Part shown: positions 41,747 to 51,094 of the stretch, piece after piece | Layout: each line of letters begins with the position of its first letter | Position numbering within the stretch: the first letter of the stretch is position 1 | Assembly (NCBI RefSeq): GCF_002119765.1 | Contig: NZ_CP021112.1 | Location: 1,854,501-1,918,500, forward strand | Length of the DNA stretch: 64,000 nucleotides | Direction of reading: 5' to 3' | DNA from: Pseudorhodoplanes sinuspersici | GTDB taxonomy: Bacteria; Pseudomonadota; Alphaproteobacteria; Rhizobiales; Xanthobacteraceae | Notes under the pieces: model-generated | The model's input: the letters and a program-made list of their open reading frames with translations, nothing else | What the model was told of the DNA's origin: nothing | Databases searched by the model: none | Position numbers and translations under genes: made by a program

Positions 41747-43228
41747 ATGTCTTCGCGTGACAACGCCGCTGTAAGCTTCGTCGAACGCCACGGGTTGTGG
41801 AACGACGAACAATTTCGTCTGGCGAACACCGTCGAACGCGAGATCGAGGAGCGGAAGCTCGATCTCGTGCGCTTCTCCTTCGTCGATCAGCATGGTGTGC
41901 TGCGTGGCAAGACGGTGGTTGCGTCCGAAGCCGCCAAGCTGATGCGAAACGGCGTCAGTATGACGACGACGCTGCTCTGCAAGGACACATCGCATCGCAC
42001 GGTGTTTCCGGTGTTCACGCCGGGCGGCGGTTTTGCCATGCCGGAGATGCAGGGCGGCGCAGACTTCCTGATGATCGCCGATCCGGCGACGTTCCGCGTG
42101 CTCCCCTGGGCGCCGAATACCGGCTGGGTATTGTGTGACATCTATTTCCAGAACGGCAAGCCGGTGCCGTTCTCGACACGCCAGCTTTGCCGTGACGCGC
42201 TGTCGAATTTGCGCGGCAAGGGCTTCGACCTGATGGCGGGGCTGGAAGTCGAATTCCATCTCTATCGCATCGAAAATCCGCGCCTTGCGCCGACGGACGC
42301 CACCTGGCCGGGAGAGCCGATCGAGGTCAGCTATATCCATCAGGGCTTTCAATTGCTCACTGAGGCGCGTTCGGATCAGATCGAGCCGATCCTTGAGCCG
42401 TTCTGGCGCGCCGTGACGGCGCTGGGCCTGCCGTTCCGTTCGGCCGAAGTCGAGCTTGGTCCGAGCCAGTGCGAATTTACTTTCCGGCCGGAAATGGCAT
42501 TCGCGGCCGCTGACATGATGGTGCTGTTTCGCAGCGCCATGAAGCAGATCGCGCGCCGCAACGGCATGCACTGCACATTCATGTGCCGGCCGGGTTTGCC
42601 GAACGCGTTTTCCAGTGGCTGGCATCTGCATCAGTCGCTGATCGATGTGAAAACGAAAGCCAATGCCTTCGTGTCACACGACGGCGAGCACGCTCTGTCT
42701 CCCCTGGGCCGCGCCTGGCTTGGCGGTCTGCTAGCCAATGCAAAGGCGAGTGCGCCTTTCGCAACGCCAACGCTCAACGGCTATAAGCGCTATCGCGCTT
42801 ATGCGCTGGCGCCCGATCGCGTAATCTGGGGTCAGGACAATCGCGGCGTGATGGCGCGCGTGATTGGCAGCCCCGGCGATCCGGCCACGCATATCGAAAA
42901 TCGCATCGGTGAGCCTGCGGCTAATCCCTATCTCTACATCGCTTCACAGGTTGCAGCCGGTCTTGATGGCGTCGCCCGGAATCTCGATCCCGGCCCATCG
43001 GCCGATACGCCTTATGAAATGCAGGCCGAGTCGATGCCTAAGAGCTTGGGCGAAGCGCTCGATGCGCTACGTGTGAGCGAATGTTTCCGCAACGCTTTCG
43101 GCAATGGTTTCATCGATTATTATTTGCGCATCAAGGATTCGGAGATCGCGCGCTATCGCAGCGAAGAACGCGCCGATGCCAGCGATGTCACGCGCTGGGA
43201 ACAGAAGGAATATTTCGATCTGTTTTAG
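41747..43228 (+). CDS. Glutamine-synthetase-like gamma-glutamyl ligase
   Basis: Predicted 493 residues, GS fold but not a normal GlnA. The metal and ATP ligands appear intact: ExE in GLEVEFHLYRI, two Glu in AEVELGPSQCEF, His in SGWHLHQSL, Arg in GQDNRGVMARVIG and ExR in HIENRIGEPAANPYL. Relatives with this divergence join glutamate to amines (gamma-glutamylpolyamine, PuuA-like, or gamma-glutamylanilide synthase). Beside a Rieske oxygenase the aniline-type role is attractive but unproved, and no glutamine amidotransferase-type hydrolase is present. Ribosome site GGAGG or AGAGAG. The stop TAG opens the second copy of the dispersed repeat. Confidence 0.85.
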   Translation: MSSRDNAAVSFVERHGLWNDEQFRLANTVEREIEERKLDLVRFSFVDQHGVLRGKTVVASEAAKLMRNGVSMTTTLLCKDTSHRTVFPVFTPGGGFAMPEMQGGADFLMIADPATFRVLPWAPNTGWVLCDIYFQNGKPVPFSTRQLCRDALSNLRGKGFDLMAGLEVEFHLYRIENPRLAPTDATWPGEPIEVSYIHQGFQLLTEARSDQIEPILEPFWRAVTALGLPFRSAEVELGPSQCEFTFRPEMAFAAADMMVLFRSAMKQIARRNGMHCTFMCRPGLPNAFSSGWHLHQSLIDVKTKANAFVSHDGEHALSPLGRAWLGGLLANAKASAPFATPTLNGYKRYRAYALAPDRVIWGQDNRGVMARVIGSPGDPATHIENRIGEPAANPYLYIASQVAAGLDGVARNLDPGPSADTPYEMQAESMPKSLGEALDALRVSECFRNAFGNGFIDYYLRIKDSEIARYRSEERADASDVTRWEQKEYFDLF

Positions 43229-43285
43229 AGCGTTTTCGGGCGAAGTGAGCACCGGTTCGCGTGAAGAAAACGCGTCTAAACAAAA
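43226..43285. repeat. Dispersed palindromic repeat, copy 2 (with 4206-4265)
   Basis: GCGTTTTC (43230-43237)/GAAAACGC (43266-43273) with inner GCGAA/TTCGC. 53 of 60 aligned bases equal the copy after fabI. Again the opening TAG is the stop codon of the gene before it and a terminator-like hairpin follows. Confidence 0.75.
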
Positions 43286-43289
43286 AGTA

Positions 43290-43328
43290 GGGCCCCGGCT
43301 TTTGATTCCATCAAAGCCGGGGCTCTAG
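43290..43328 (+). terminator. Terminator-like hairpin after GS-like gene
   Basis: GCCCCGGCTTT...TCAAAGCCGGGGC forms a long stem (about 13 bp with one bulge) with loop TTCCA, followed by a poor T-tract (CTAGTT). Confidence 0.6.
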
Positions 43329-43487
43329 TTGCGGGCATCGCGATATTTCGCCCTCAGATTGCATCGCAGGCGGTGCATAACTCCCGGCATGTGATTTTAC
43401 GTTACCACTCGCGAATATTTACCGGCCATCCCTCCTCAATTACCGCGTGTTTACCACTTTCACTCTAACGCTGATGCATTGGGGTGA

Positions 43488-45869
43488 ATGGGGCTCGCAA
43501 TGCTGAACAAACTGTCCGTCGGCGCGCTGTTGAAATCCGTCATCGGAATTCTCGGCGTGGCTGTTATCGTCATGCTCGCACAGAATGTGTGGATGTCCTG
43601 GACGCAATACCAGGCAGCGACGCGCAGTGCGGCAGTCATTGATATCTCTCGCAATCTCTTCACGGCCTTGCACAATCTGCGCGTTGACCGCTCGACGACG
43701 GTGCGCGATCTGAACGGCGATCGGCAACAGACATCGCTGGCAAAACAGACGCAGGACGTGCGTACGGCGGAGATGGCCGCGCTGAAGCCGGCCTTGGCGG
43801 CCCTGGCCAAGCTCGATTTTCCGAATAAAGAGGCGAGCCTTCCGGGTCTTGTTGCCTCGGTCAACAAGCTGCATGGTCTGCATGAAGAGACTGTCCGCGC
43901 TGTCACTCAGCCGAAAGCATCTCGCCGCGCCGGGCTCATGGAAGAATTTAACGCTGAAACGTCCCGCCTCATTGAGTCGCTTGGAAAACTGTCAGAACAG
44001 CTCACCAATATGGTGAAGCTCGATGACAGCATGATCGACCAGTTGCTCGGTATCAAGCAGCTCGCCTGGATTGCGCGCAACAGCGCCGGCGACGCGCAGG
44101 TGATGATCTCGAACGGTCTCGGCGGTCTGAAATTGCCGGCCGATCCGCTGCTTGTTTACACGAGGAATCTCGGCAAGACCGAATCGGTCTGGGAAGCGCT
44201 CGAAGAGGCTGCCGCCGGTCTGAATCTGCCGCCGCAATTTGCCGCCGCTTTGCAGACAGCAAGGAATGAATACTTCGACCCGAAGTTTTCAGAGCTTCGC
44301 CTGAAGGTGTTCAAGGCGGTCATTGCCGGTGAAAATGCTGGTGTTACGCCGCAGGAATGGACGCCGATGTCGGTTTCTAAACTCGCCTCCCTCTTGGGCG
44401 TTGCGGAAACGGCGCTCGATGTCGCCATGGATCATGCGCAGGCCAAGGCCGCGTCATCGCTGTGGCACTTCGGAATCATGTCCGCTCTGCTCATTGTTGC
44501 GCTCGCCTTTGTGGCGGCCATGGTGCTGCTGGTCTCGCGTCGCGTGACCGAGCCGCTGCGCAATATTCAGGGCGCTATGCTGAAACTGGCTGACGGGGAT
44601 TTCTCGGTCGTGCTGCCGGGCCTCGATCGCAAGGACGAAATTGGCGATGTCGCCAATTCGGTTGAGCGCTTCAAGGTGCTGGCATTGGAGAAGGCGCGGG
44701 CCGAAGCGGACGAGACGCTGAAGCGTCAGAAGGCCGAAGCAGAGATGCAGGCGCAGGCGGCCGAAGAGCGGGCTCGTACGGCAGACGAGCAGGCACGTGC
44801 GATGCGCATGCTGGGTGAGGGCCTTGGTCGTCTGTCTGACGGCGATCTTACGGTTCGTCTGGACGACGGTTTCAGCGAGTCCTATCGGCAGATCAAGGAC
44901 GACTTCAACACTGCGATGAGTCGGCTGCAATCGACGGTTCAGGCGATTGCACTCGCCACCGGCGAAGTATCGAACGCTGCGGCCGAAATCTCGGCCTCGA
45001 CGACCGATCTCTCGCAGCGGACCGAGGAACAAGCGGCCAGCCTGGAAGAGACCTCCGCCTCGATGGAGCAGATCTCTGCGACGGTGAAGCAGAATGCGCA
45101 AAATGCGCAACATGCCAATTCGCTGACGCAGGGCACGCATCAGATCGCCGATCAGGGTGGTCAGGTGGTGTCGGAAGCCGTCTCTGCGATGGCCCGCATT
45201 GAGGAATCCTCGCGCAAGATTTCCGACATTATCTCGGTGATTGATGAAATCGCCCGCCAGACAAACCTGCTGGCGCTCAATGCGGCGGTCGAAGCGGCAC
45301 GTGCCGGCGAAGCCGGACGGGGTTTTGCGGTGGTCGCATCCGAAGTCCGCAGCCTCGCCCAGCGCTCATCGCAGGCGGCGAAGGACATCAAAGATCTGAT
45401 CGTCAATTCTTCGACGCAGGTCACGGAGGGCGTGGATCTCGTCAACCGCGCCGGTACATCACTTGGCAAGATCGTCGAGTCGATCAAGCAGGTGGCAGAA
45501 ATCGTCTCCGAAATCGCCAATGCCAGCGGCGAGCAGGCATCGGGCCTTGATCAGGTCAGCAAGGCGCTGGTCCAGATGGATGAGGTCACGCAGCAGAACT
45601 CGGCACTGGTCGAACAGAATGCGGCAACGGCCAAGACGCTGGAAGACCAGCAGGCGGCGATGCGCGAGCGCATGGGCTTCTTCAAGTTCGGCGACGAACA
45701 GAGCGCAGCGCCCGCCCCGCGCATTCAGTCTCCGGTCGTCCGGATGAAGCAAAGCGCGCCGGCCACCAGGCCTTCCGCACCGGCGCGTCAGCCGGCGAAG
45801 CGCGCGGTCGTATCCCGTGGCGGTGCCGCCGCTGCGGTGGCGATCGACGGCGACTGGGAAGAGTTCTGA
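43488..45869 (+). CDS. Methyl-accepting chemotaxis protein
   Basis: Predicted 793 residues. One membrane helix near 10-33, a periplasmic helical sensor of about 290 residues, a second helix near 325-349, a HAMP domain, a coiled linker, a second HAMP-like segment ([16 protein letters not shown]) and the signalling domain with the hairpin tip [20 protein letters not shown] near 590-610. The last five residues DWEEF resemble the CheR/CheB docking pentapeptide NWETF, after a flexible Pro/Ala tail. Ligand unknown; no che genes are in the window. ATG 43488 used; ATG 43500 is possible. Confidence 0.93.
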   Translation: MGLAMLNKLSVGALLKSVIGILGVAVIVMLAQNVWMSWTQYQAATRSAAVIDISRNLFTALHNLRVDRSTTVRDLNGDRQQTSLAKQTQDVRTAEMAALKPALAALAKLDFPNKEASLPGLVASVNKLHGLHEETVRAVTQPKASRRAGLMEEFNAETSRLIESLGKLSEQLTNMVKLDDSMIDQLLGIKQLAWIARNSAGDAQVMISNGLGGLKLPADPLLVYTRNLGKTESVWEALEEAAAGLNLPPQFAAALQTARNEYFDPKFSELRLKVFKAVIAGENAGVTPQEWTPMSVSKLASLLGVAETALDVAMDHAQAKAASSLWHFGIMSALLIVALAFVAAMVLLVSRRVTEPLRNIQGAMLKLADGDFSVVLPGLDRKDEIGDVANSVERFKVLALEKARAEADETLKRQKAEAEMQAQAAEERARTADEQARAMRMLGEGLGRLSDGDLTVRLDDGFSESYRQIKDDFNTAMSRLQSTVQAIALATGEVSNAAAEISASTTDLSQRTEEQAASLEETSASMEQISATVKQNAQNAQHANSLTQGTHQIADQGGQVVSEAVSAMARIEESSRKISDIISVIDEIARQTNLLALNAAVEAARAGEAGRGFAVVASEVRSLAQRSSQAAKDIKDLIVNSSTQVTEGVDLVNRAGTSLGKIVESIKQVAEIVSEIANASGEQASGLDQVSKALVQMDEVTQQNSALVEQNAATAKTLEDQQAAMRERMGFFKFGDEQSAAPAPRIQSPVVRMKQSAPATRPSAPARQPAKRAVVSRGGAAAAVAIDGDWEEF

Positions 45870-45920
45870 GGCCCGCCCCGCAGCCGAACCGGTGTGACGG
45901 CTGGCAAGTCGACATTCCTT

Positions 45921-45951
45921 GAAAGGCCGGACACATTCCCGGCCTTTCTCA
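45921..45951 (+). terminator. Hairpin after the chemoreceptor gene
   Basis: GAAAGGCCGG (45921-45930) and CCGGCCTTTC (45939-45948), perfect 10-bp stem with an 8-base loop, 51 bp after the stop. The following T-tract is weak. Confidence 0.6.
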
Positions 45952-46102
45952 CCGCTTATTGACACATTCTGATTATTATTCGGCAGATTCTGCGCCGTGA
46001 GATCGACATTATCCGGCCTTGCCATTTGCCTGTGATGCAGGAATCGGGTGGTTTGTCCCGTCGGCCGCACCCACCTCTCCGAGGGTCACGGAGTTTCTGC
46101 CA

Positions 46103-46665
46103 ATGACCGCAACAGCGCAGCATTATTCCGTCTTTGAAACAACGGCCGGCTTCTGCGCGATCGCGTGGAGCGATGCAGGGGTCACCCGCTTCCAGCTGCC
46201 GAGCCATACGGCCGCGGTGGCAGAACGCCTCCTGCTTAGAAGCGTGCCGCAAGCCGTTCAGGCAATGCCTCCAGCGCAGATCGCAGACGTCGTGACGGCG
46301 GCGAAGCGCTATTTCGAGGGCGACAGGATCGACTTTTCGCCGGTTGTGCTCGACATCGATGGACAGGACCCTTTTTTCACGCGGATTTACGAGACCCTCC
46401 GCAAGGTTGAATGGGGCCAGACCACCACCTACGGCACGCTGGCCAAGGAACTCGGCGCCGGGCCAGAGGCCGCGCGCGATGTCGGGCAAGCCATGGCGAA
46501 AAATCCGGTGCCGCTGATCATTCCATGTCACCGGATCCTGGCGCCGGCGGCAAGATCGGCGGCTTTTCAGCGCCCGGCGGCTCGACAGCCAAAGCCCGCA
46601 TGCTTGAACTTGAGGGCGTCAGCACTCAACCGCCATCACCTGCGCAGCAGAGCTTTGGTTTCTGA
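46103..46665 (+). pseudogene. ogt: O6-alkylguanine-DNA alkyltransferase, frameshifted
   Basis: From ATG 46103 the first frame reads a normal alkyltransferase through YETLRKVEWGQTTTYGTLAK and the active-site IPCHRILA. At about 46541-46551 the family continuation (GAGGKIGGFSAPGG, then AKARMLELEG) is found in the next frame and ends at TGA 46663-46665. One missing base (probably a G in GCGCCGGCGG) explains it. The catalytic Cys is kept, but in the literal reading the C-terminus is replaced by about 65 unrelated residues ending at TGA 46748-46750. It is either a recent inactivating deletion or a sequence error. The family repairs O6-methylguanine in DNA. Confidence 0.85.
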
Positions 46666-46746
46666 GCGCGAGTCAGCGGATAAGAGCTTTCGCACGCGCG
46701 CCACATGGCGTAAGTCGGCCGCGACTTTTCTCAGCTTCGTGTGCAC

Positions 46747-48369
46747 ATGATCCGTCTCGACAATATTGGTAAGCAGAACGGCCACCAGATCCTCTTCATC
46801 GAAGCCTCCGCGGCGCTTCAAAAAGGCGAGAAAATTGGTCTCGTCGGTCCTAACGGGGCTGGCAAGACCACTCTGTTTCGGATGATCACCGGCCAGGACC
46901 AGCCCGATGAGGGGCAGGTCGCCGTCGATCGCGGCGTGACCATTGGTTATTTCAGCCAGGATGTCGGGGAGATGTCCGGCCGCAGCGCTGTCACTGAAGT
47001 GATGAATGGCGCGGGCCCGGTGAGCGAGGTCGCGGCCGAATTGAAGGAACTGGAAGCCGCCATGACCGAACCGGATCGGGCCGGTGACATGGACCAGATT
47101 CTTGAACGCTATGGGGAGGTGCAGGCGCGTTTTGAGGAAATGGACGGATATGCGCTGGATGCACGGGCGCGAGAAGTCCTTTCCGGTCTCAGTTTCAGCC
47201 AGGAGATGATGGACGGCGACGTAGGAAACCTGTCCGGCGGCTGGAAGATGCGTGTCGCGCTTGCCCGCATCTTGCTCATGCGCCCCGACGTCATGCTGTT
47301 GGACGAGCCGAGCAACCATCTCGATCTGGAAAGCCTGATCTGGCTGGAGCAATTCTTGAAGGGTTATGACGGCGCGCTGCTCATGACCTCGCACGATCGC
47401 GAGTTCATGAACCGCATCGTTAATAAGATCGTCGAGATCGACGGAGGTGCGCTGACGACCTATTCCGGCGACTACGAATTCTATGAGCAGCAGCGCGCGC
47501 AGAACGAAAAGCAACAGCAAGCGCAGTTCGAGCGCCAGCAGGCGATGCTGGCGAAGGAAATCAAGTTCATCGAGCGCTTCAAGGCGCGCGCTTCACATGC
47601 GGCGCAGGTGCAGAGCCGCGTCAAGAAGCTGGAGAAGATTGAGCGCGTTGAGCCGCCAAAGCGCCGCCAGAGCGTGGCGTTCGACTTCCCGCAGGCACCG
47701 CGCTCGGGTGAGGACGTGGTCAGTTTGAAAAATGTCTATAAAGGTTATGGCAGCAAACGTATCTATGAGGGCCTGGATTTCATGATCCGCCGCAAAGAGC
47801 GCTGGTGCGTCATGGGTATCAATGGTGCAGGCAAGTCTACGCTGCTGAAGCTGGTGACAAATACGACGGAGCCCGACGACGGTACGGTTACGGTCGGCGG
47901 CAGCGTCAAGACGGGATATTTCGCGCAGCACGCGATGGATCTGCTGGACGGCGAGAATACGGTGTTCGAGGAGTTGGAGGAGTCATTCCCGCAGGCGGGA
48001 CAGGGTTCGCTGCGCACGCTTGCCGGTTGTTTCGGTTTTTCCGGCGACGACGTCGAGAAGAGATGCCGCGTATTATCGGGCGGCGAAAAGGCGCGTCTGG
48101 TGATGGCGAAGATGCTCTACGATCCGCCAAATTTCCTTGTGCTGGACGAGCCGACCAACCATCTCGATATGGCGACCAAGGAGATGCTGATCGCGGCGCT
48201 GGCGCAATATGAGGGCACAATGCTGTTTGTCTCGCATGATCGGCACTTCCTTGCGGCACTGTCCAATCGCGTGCTCGAACTGACGTCCGATGGTATCCAC
48301 CAGTATGGTGGCGGCTATACAGAATATGTCGCGCGCACGGGCCAGGAAGCGCCCGGCTTGCGGAGCTGA
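46747..48369 (+). CDS. ABC-F family ATPase
   Basis: Predicted 540 residues with two nucleotide-binding domains and no membrane segments, the ABC-F type acting on ribosomes. Walker A motifs GPNGAGKTTLF (about 35) and GINGAGKSTLLK (about 357), signatures NLSGGWKMR and VLSGGEKARL, Walker B VMLLDEPSNHLD and LVLDEPTNHLD. The linker between domains is rich in Gln/Lys/Arg (EQQRAQNEKQQQAQFERQ), as in YbiT/EttA-type factors. ATG 46747 is used; a GTG two codons earlier is possible. The literal frameshifted ogt frame ends as ATGA on this start. Confidence 0.92.
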   Translation: MIRLDNIGKQNGHQILFIEASAALQKGEKIGLVGPNGAGKTTLFRMITGQDQPDEGQVAVDRGVTIGYFSQDVGEMSGRSAVTEVMNGAGPVSEVAAELKELEAAMTEPDRAGDMDQILERYGEVQARFEEMDGYALDARAREVLSGLSFSQEMMDGDVGNLSGGWKMRVALARILLMRPDVMLLDEPSNHLDLESLIWLEQFLKGYDGALLMTSHDREFMNRIVNKIVEIDGGALTTYSGDYEFYEQQRAQNEKQQQAQFERQQAMLAKEIKFIERFKARASHAAQVQSRVKKLEKIERVEPPKRRQSVAFDFPQAPRSGEDVVSLKNVYKGYGSKRIYEGLDFMIRRKERWCVMGINGAGKSTLLKLVTNTTEPDDGTVTVGGSVKTGYFAQHAMDLLDGENTVFEELEESFPQAGQGSLRTLAGCFGFSGDDVEKRCRVLSGGEKARLVMAKMLYDPPNFLVLDEPTNHLDMATKEMLIAALAQYEGTMLFVSHDRHFLAALSNRVLELTSDGIHQYGGGYTEYVARTGQEAPGLRS

Positions 48370-48379
48370 GGCGAGGCGA

Positions 48380-48396
48380 CACCATGTGACATGGTG
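48380..48396. other. Hairpin between convergent ABC-F and MFS genes
   Basis: CACCATG-TGA-CATGGTG, a perfect 7-bp stem in the 46-bp gap. No T-run, so at best a weak terminator. Confidence 0.35.
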
Positions 48397-48415
48397 ATCT
48401 CACGAAGGGCGTGGA

Positions 48416-49750
48416 TCACGTCTCTTTCGCGGTGTCCTGATCTGTCGTCTCCAGCCATCTGCTGAATCTCAGCGCCAACAGAGTGCAGGCCGCTCCCGAA
48501 AGCAGATAGGCGCCGGCCGAAATGAGCCCGAAATGGCTCGCAAGAAGAAGGGCCGCCAATGGCGCAAAGCCGGCCCCGAAGAGCCAGGCGAAATCGGACG
48601 TCAGGGCAGAGGCCGTGTAGCGATATTTCTTGGAGAAGCTGGACGCGACGGCGCCGGAGGACTGGCCGAACGAGAGTCCAAGAAGGACGAAGCCAAGCAC
48701 CATGAAGAATGTCTCGCCGACCACGCCGCTGTCGAGCAATTGCGGTGCAAATCCGCTGAAGGCGGCGATGGCCACCGCGGAGCTCGCGAGCAGCGATCGG
48801 CGTCCGATACGGTCAGCGATCAGGCCGGAGGCCACAATAGCCGCGACTCCGAAGATGGCCGCGATCGTCTCGATGATCAGAAATCGTGCAGGTCCTTCGC
48901 TCGTGAACAAAAAGACCCACGACAGTGGGAAAACAGTGACCATGTGAAAGAGGGCAAAACTCGCCAGCGGCGCAAAGGCGCCGATGGCGATATTCCGTCC
49001 CTCATGTCGTAGCGTGTCTACAACCGGGGTCGGCTGCAAGTCGCGATTCTCAAATAGCTCAGTGTAATCCGGCGTTACGACGATACGAAGCCGGGCGAAG
49101 AGCGCGACAACATTAATGGCGAAGGCAACGAAGAACGGATATCGCCAGCCCCAGCTGAAAAAGTCTTCAGCCGATAGATTGCCGACAAAGAAGGCAAAGA
49201 GCGCGCTCGCTACAATCAACCCGAGCGGAGCGCCAACCTGAGGGATCATCGCATACCAGCCGCGGCGGCGCTGCGGAGCGTTGAGCGCGAGGAGCGACGC
49301 AAGCCCATCCCACGTGCCGCCCCAAGCCACACCTTGTCCGACACGGGCCAGCGCCAATAGCCACACGGACGCGACACCGATCTGGTTGTAGCCCGGCAAG
49401 AACGCGATGGCGACAGTCGATGTGCCAAGCAAAAACAAGGCGATTGTCAGTTTTACGCTTTTGCCGTGAGCGCGATCGATGGCCGTGAAGATAACGGTGC
49501 CAAACGGTCGCGCGATGAAGGCAAGGGCGAAAATGGCGAATGAGTAGAGCGTTGCCGTTAGCGGGTCTGCGTACGGAAACACGAGCTTCGGGAACACAAT
49601 CACGGAGGCGATGGCATAGACGAAGAAGTCGAAAAATTCCGACGTCCGGCCAATGATGACGCCGATCGCGATCTCGCCAGGATTCACGCTGCCGTGCTGG
49701 CCGCTGATAAGCCTCGCGTCCCGTTCAGCCATTGCGGGTGACTGCGCCAT
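48416..49750 (-). CDS. MFS transporter, metabolite:H+ symporter type
   Basis: Predicted 444 residues with about 12 membrane helices. The loop FIARPFGTVIFTAIDRAHGKS is typical of the MHS group (relatives of ProP, KgtP and ShiA) that import organic acids or osmolytes with protons; RVGQGVAWGGTWDG is a second landmark. Substrate unknown. ATG 49750 (MAQSPAMAERD) is used; TTG 49768 and ATG 49732 are alternatives. It is divergent from the quinol oxidase operon, so an oxidised organic acid might be linked, but this is only positional. Confidence 0.88.
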   Translation of the reverse strand: MAQSPAMAERDARLISGQHGSVNPGEIAIGVIIGRTSEFFDFFVYAIASVIVFPKLVFPYADPLTATLYSFAIFALAFIARPFGTVIFTAIDRAHGKSVKLTIALFLLGTSTVAIAFLPGYNQIGVASVWLLALARVGQGVAWGGTWDGLASLLALNAPQRRRGWYAMIPQVGAPLGLIVASALFAFFVGNLSAEDFFSWGWRYPFFVAFAINVVALFARLRIVVTPDYTELFENRDLQPTPVVDTLRHEGRNIAIGAFAPLASFALFHMVTVFPLSWVFLFTSEGPARFLIIETIAAIFGVAAIVASGLIADRIGRRSLLASSAVAIAAFSGFAPQLLDSGVVGETFFMVLGFVLLGLSFGQSSGAVASSFSKKYRYTASALTSDFAWLFGAGFAPLAALLLASHFGLISAGAYLLSGAACTLLALRFSRWLETTDQDTAKET

Positions 49751-49846
49751 GACCTTTGCACCGTTCAAAAAAAGCGCAGGGCCGCAGTCGAATCCAGACC
49801 GCGCCCAGCAGGCTCCATGCCTTTATCTGCCTCTGTATGGTGCGCT

Positions 49847-49875
49847 GCGGCATTGGACAAATTGTCCAATGCCGC
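49847..49875. promoter_or_regulatory. Perfect 29-bp palindrome upstream of cyoA
   Basis: GCGGCATTGGACAA-A-TTGTCCAATGCCGC: 14-bp arms with no mismatch around one central base, 50 bp before the cyoA ATG in the control region shared with the divergent MFS gene. Length and perfection fit an operator for a dimeric repressor; in RNA it would also form a strong hairpin in the cyoA leader. The regulator is not identified. Confidence 0.7.
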
Positions 49876-49924
49876 TCGAGCTGTGGCGCAAGTAGGTGTC
49901 AGACGGAAGAGTGAAATCCGACCG

Positions 49925-51094
49925 ATGGGTTCCGCCTTGAACCGCTTTCGCATGATTGCCCTGTTGCCGCTGGTGGCGCTGCTGAGTGGCTGCAACTTCG
50001 TTGTCCTTGATCCTGCTGGCGACGTGGCCGGGCAGCAGCGCGATCTTGTGGTCATCTCGACCGTATTGATGCTGCTCATCATCGTGCCTGTCATGGCGCT
50101 CACCGTGCTGTTCGCCTGGCGTTACCGGCATTCGAACGATGCGGCGCGCTATGAGCCGGACTGGGATCACTCAACCCAGCTCGAACTCGTTATCTGGGCT
50201 GCGCCTCTGTTGATCATCATCTGTCTTGGCGCGCTCACATGGATGGGAACGCATCTGCTCGATCCCTATCGCCCGATTGGTCGTGTTGCATCGGGGCGCC
50301 CCGTCACGCAGCAGACGAAGCCTTTGGAGGTGAACGTCGTCGCGCTCGATTGGAAATGGCTGTTTATTTATCCCGAATACGGTATCGCCACGGTCAATGA
50401 ACTTGCGGCACCGGTCGATCGGCCGATCCAGTTCAAGATCACATCGTCATCGGTGATGAATTCTTTCTACATCCCCGCGCTCGCCGGACAGGTCTATGCG
50501 ATGCCGGGTATGGAGACGAAGTTGCACGCCGTCATCAATGAGCCCGGCGTCTATCAAGGCTTCTCCGCCAATTATAGCGGTGCTGGGTTCTCCGGTATGC
50601 GCTTCGCCTTTCATGGATTGGCGAGCGACGCATTCGACAAATGGGTCGCGAGCGTGAAAGCGGGCGGCGGTGCATTGGATCGGAGCAGCTATCTCCAACT
50701 CGAACGCCCGAGTGAAAACGACCCCGTGCGCCGTTACGCGACGGTCGATCCGGCTTTGTATCGGGCCATCCTCAACATGTGCGTTGAGCCCGGCAAGATG
50801 TGCATGAACGAAATGATGGCCATTGATGCCAAAGGTGGATTGGGGATGGCCGGCATCAACAATGTCTTGCCTCTGACCTATGATAAACATGCCGCGCGGG
50901 GCACAGTCTTTGGACCCGAGCCGACCTATGTTGCCGGCATTTGCGCCATCGACGAACTGGACGGAGCGCCAGCCACAACAGCCGCGCCGATCAATACCAC
51001 GCCGGTTCGCGGCGCAGGCTTGCCGCGGCCGGCCTTCACGTCGGCACGCCAGCCTTCGGCATCCTTGATCAACCCGCAGCTCCGGCTTCAATGA
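49925..51094 (+). CDS. cyoA: Cytochrome bo3-type quinol oxidase subunit II
   Basis: Predicted 389 residues from ATG 49925. The lipoprotein signal [14 protein letters not shown] places the lipidated Cys at 23, followed by two membrane helices and a periplasmic cupredoxin domain ([20 protein letters not shown], then [15 protein letters not shown]). The CuA cysteines of cytochrome c oxidases are absent, as expected for a quinol oxidase. The C-terminal tail after residue 330 is long and Pro/Ala-rich. Its TGA overlaps the cyoB start. Confidence 0.95.
   Translation: MGSALNRFRMIALLPLVALLSGCNFVVLDPAGDVAGQQRDLVVISTVLMLLIIVPVMALTVLFAWRYRHSNDAARYEPDWDHSTQLELVIWAAPLLIIICLGALTWMGTHLLDPYRPIGRVASGRPVTQQTKPLEVNVVALDWKWLFIYPEYGIATVNELAAPVDRPIQFKITSSSVMNSFYIPALAGQVYAMPGMETKLHAVINEPGVYQGFSANYSGAGFSGMRFAFHGLASDAFDKWVASVKAGGGALDRSSYLQLERPSENDPVRRYATVDPALYRAILNMCVEPGKMCMNEMMAIDAKGGLGMAGINNVLPLTYDKHAARGTVFGPEPTYVAGICAIDELDGAPATTAAPINTTPVRGAGLPRPAFTSARQPSASLINPQLRLQ

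Noticed and set aside
41651-42631. 326-codon minus-strand frame opposite the GS-like gene
   Set aside because: Antisense shadow; the plus-strand ligase has all catalytic motifs.
46541-46551. Programmed frameshift in the alkyltransferase gene
   Set aside because: No slippery heptamer, stimulating hairpin or known precedent in the family; a deletion or sequence error is simpler.
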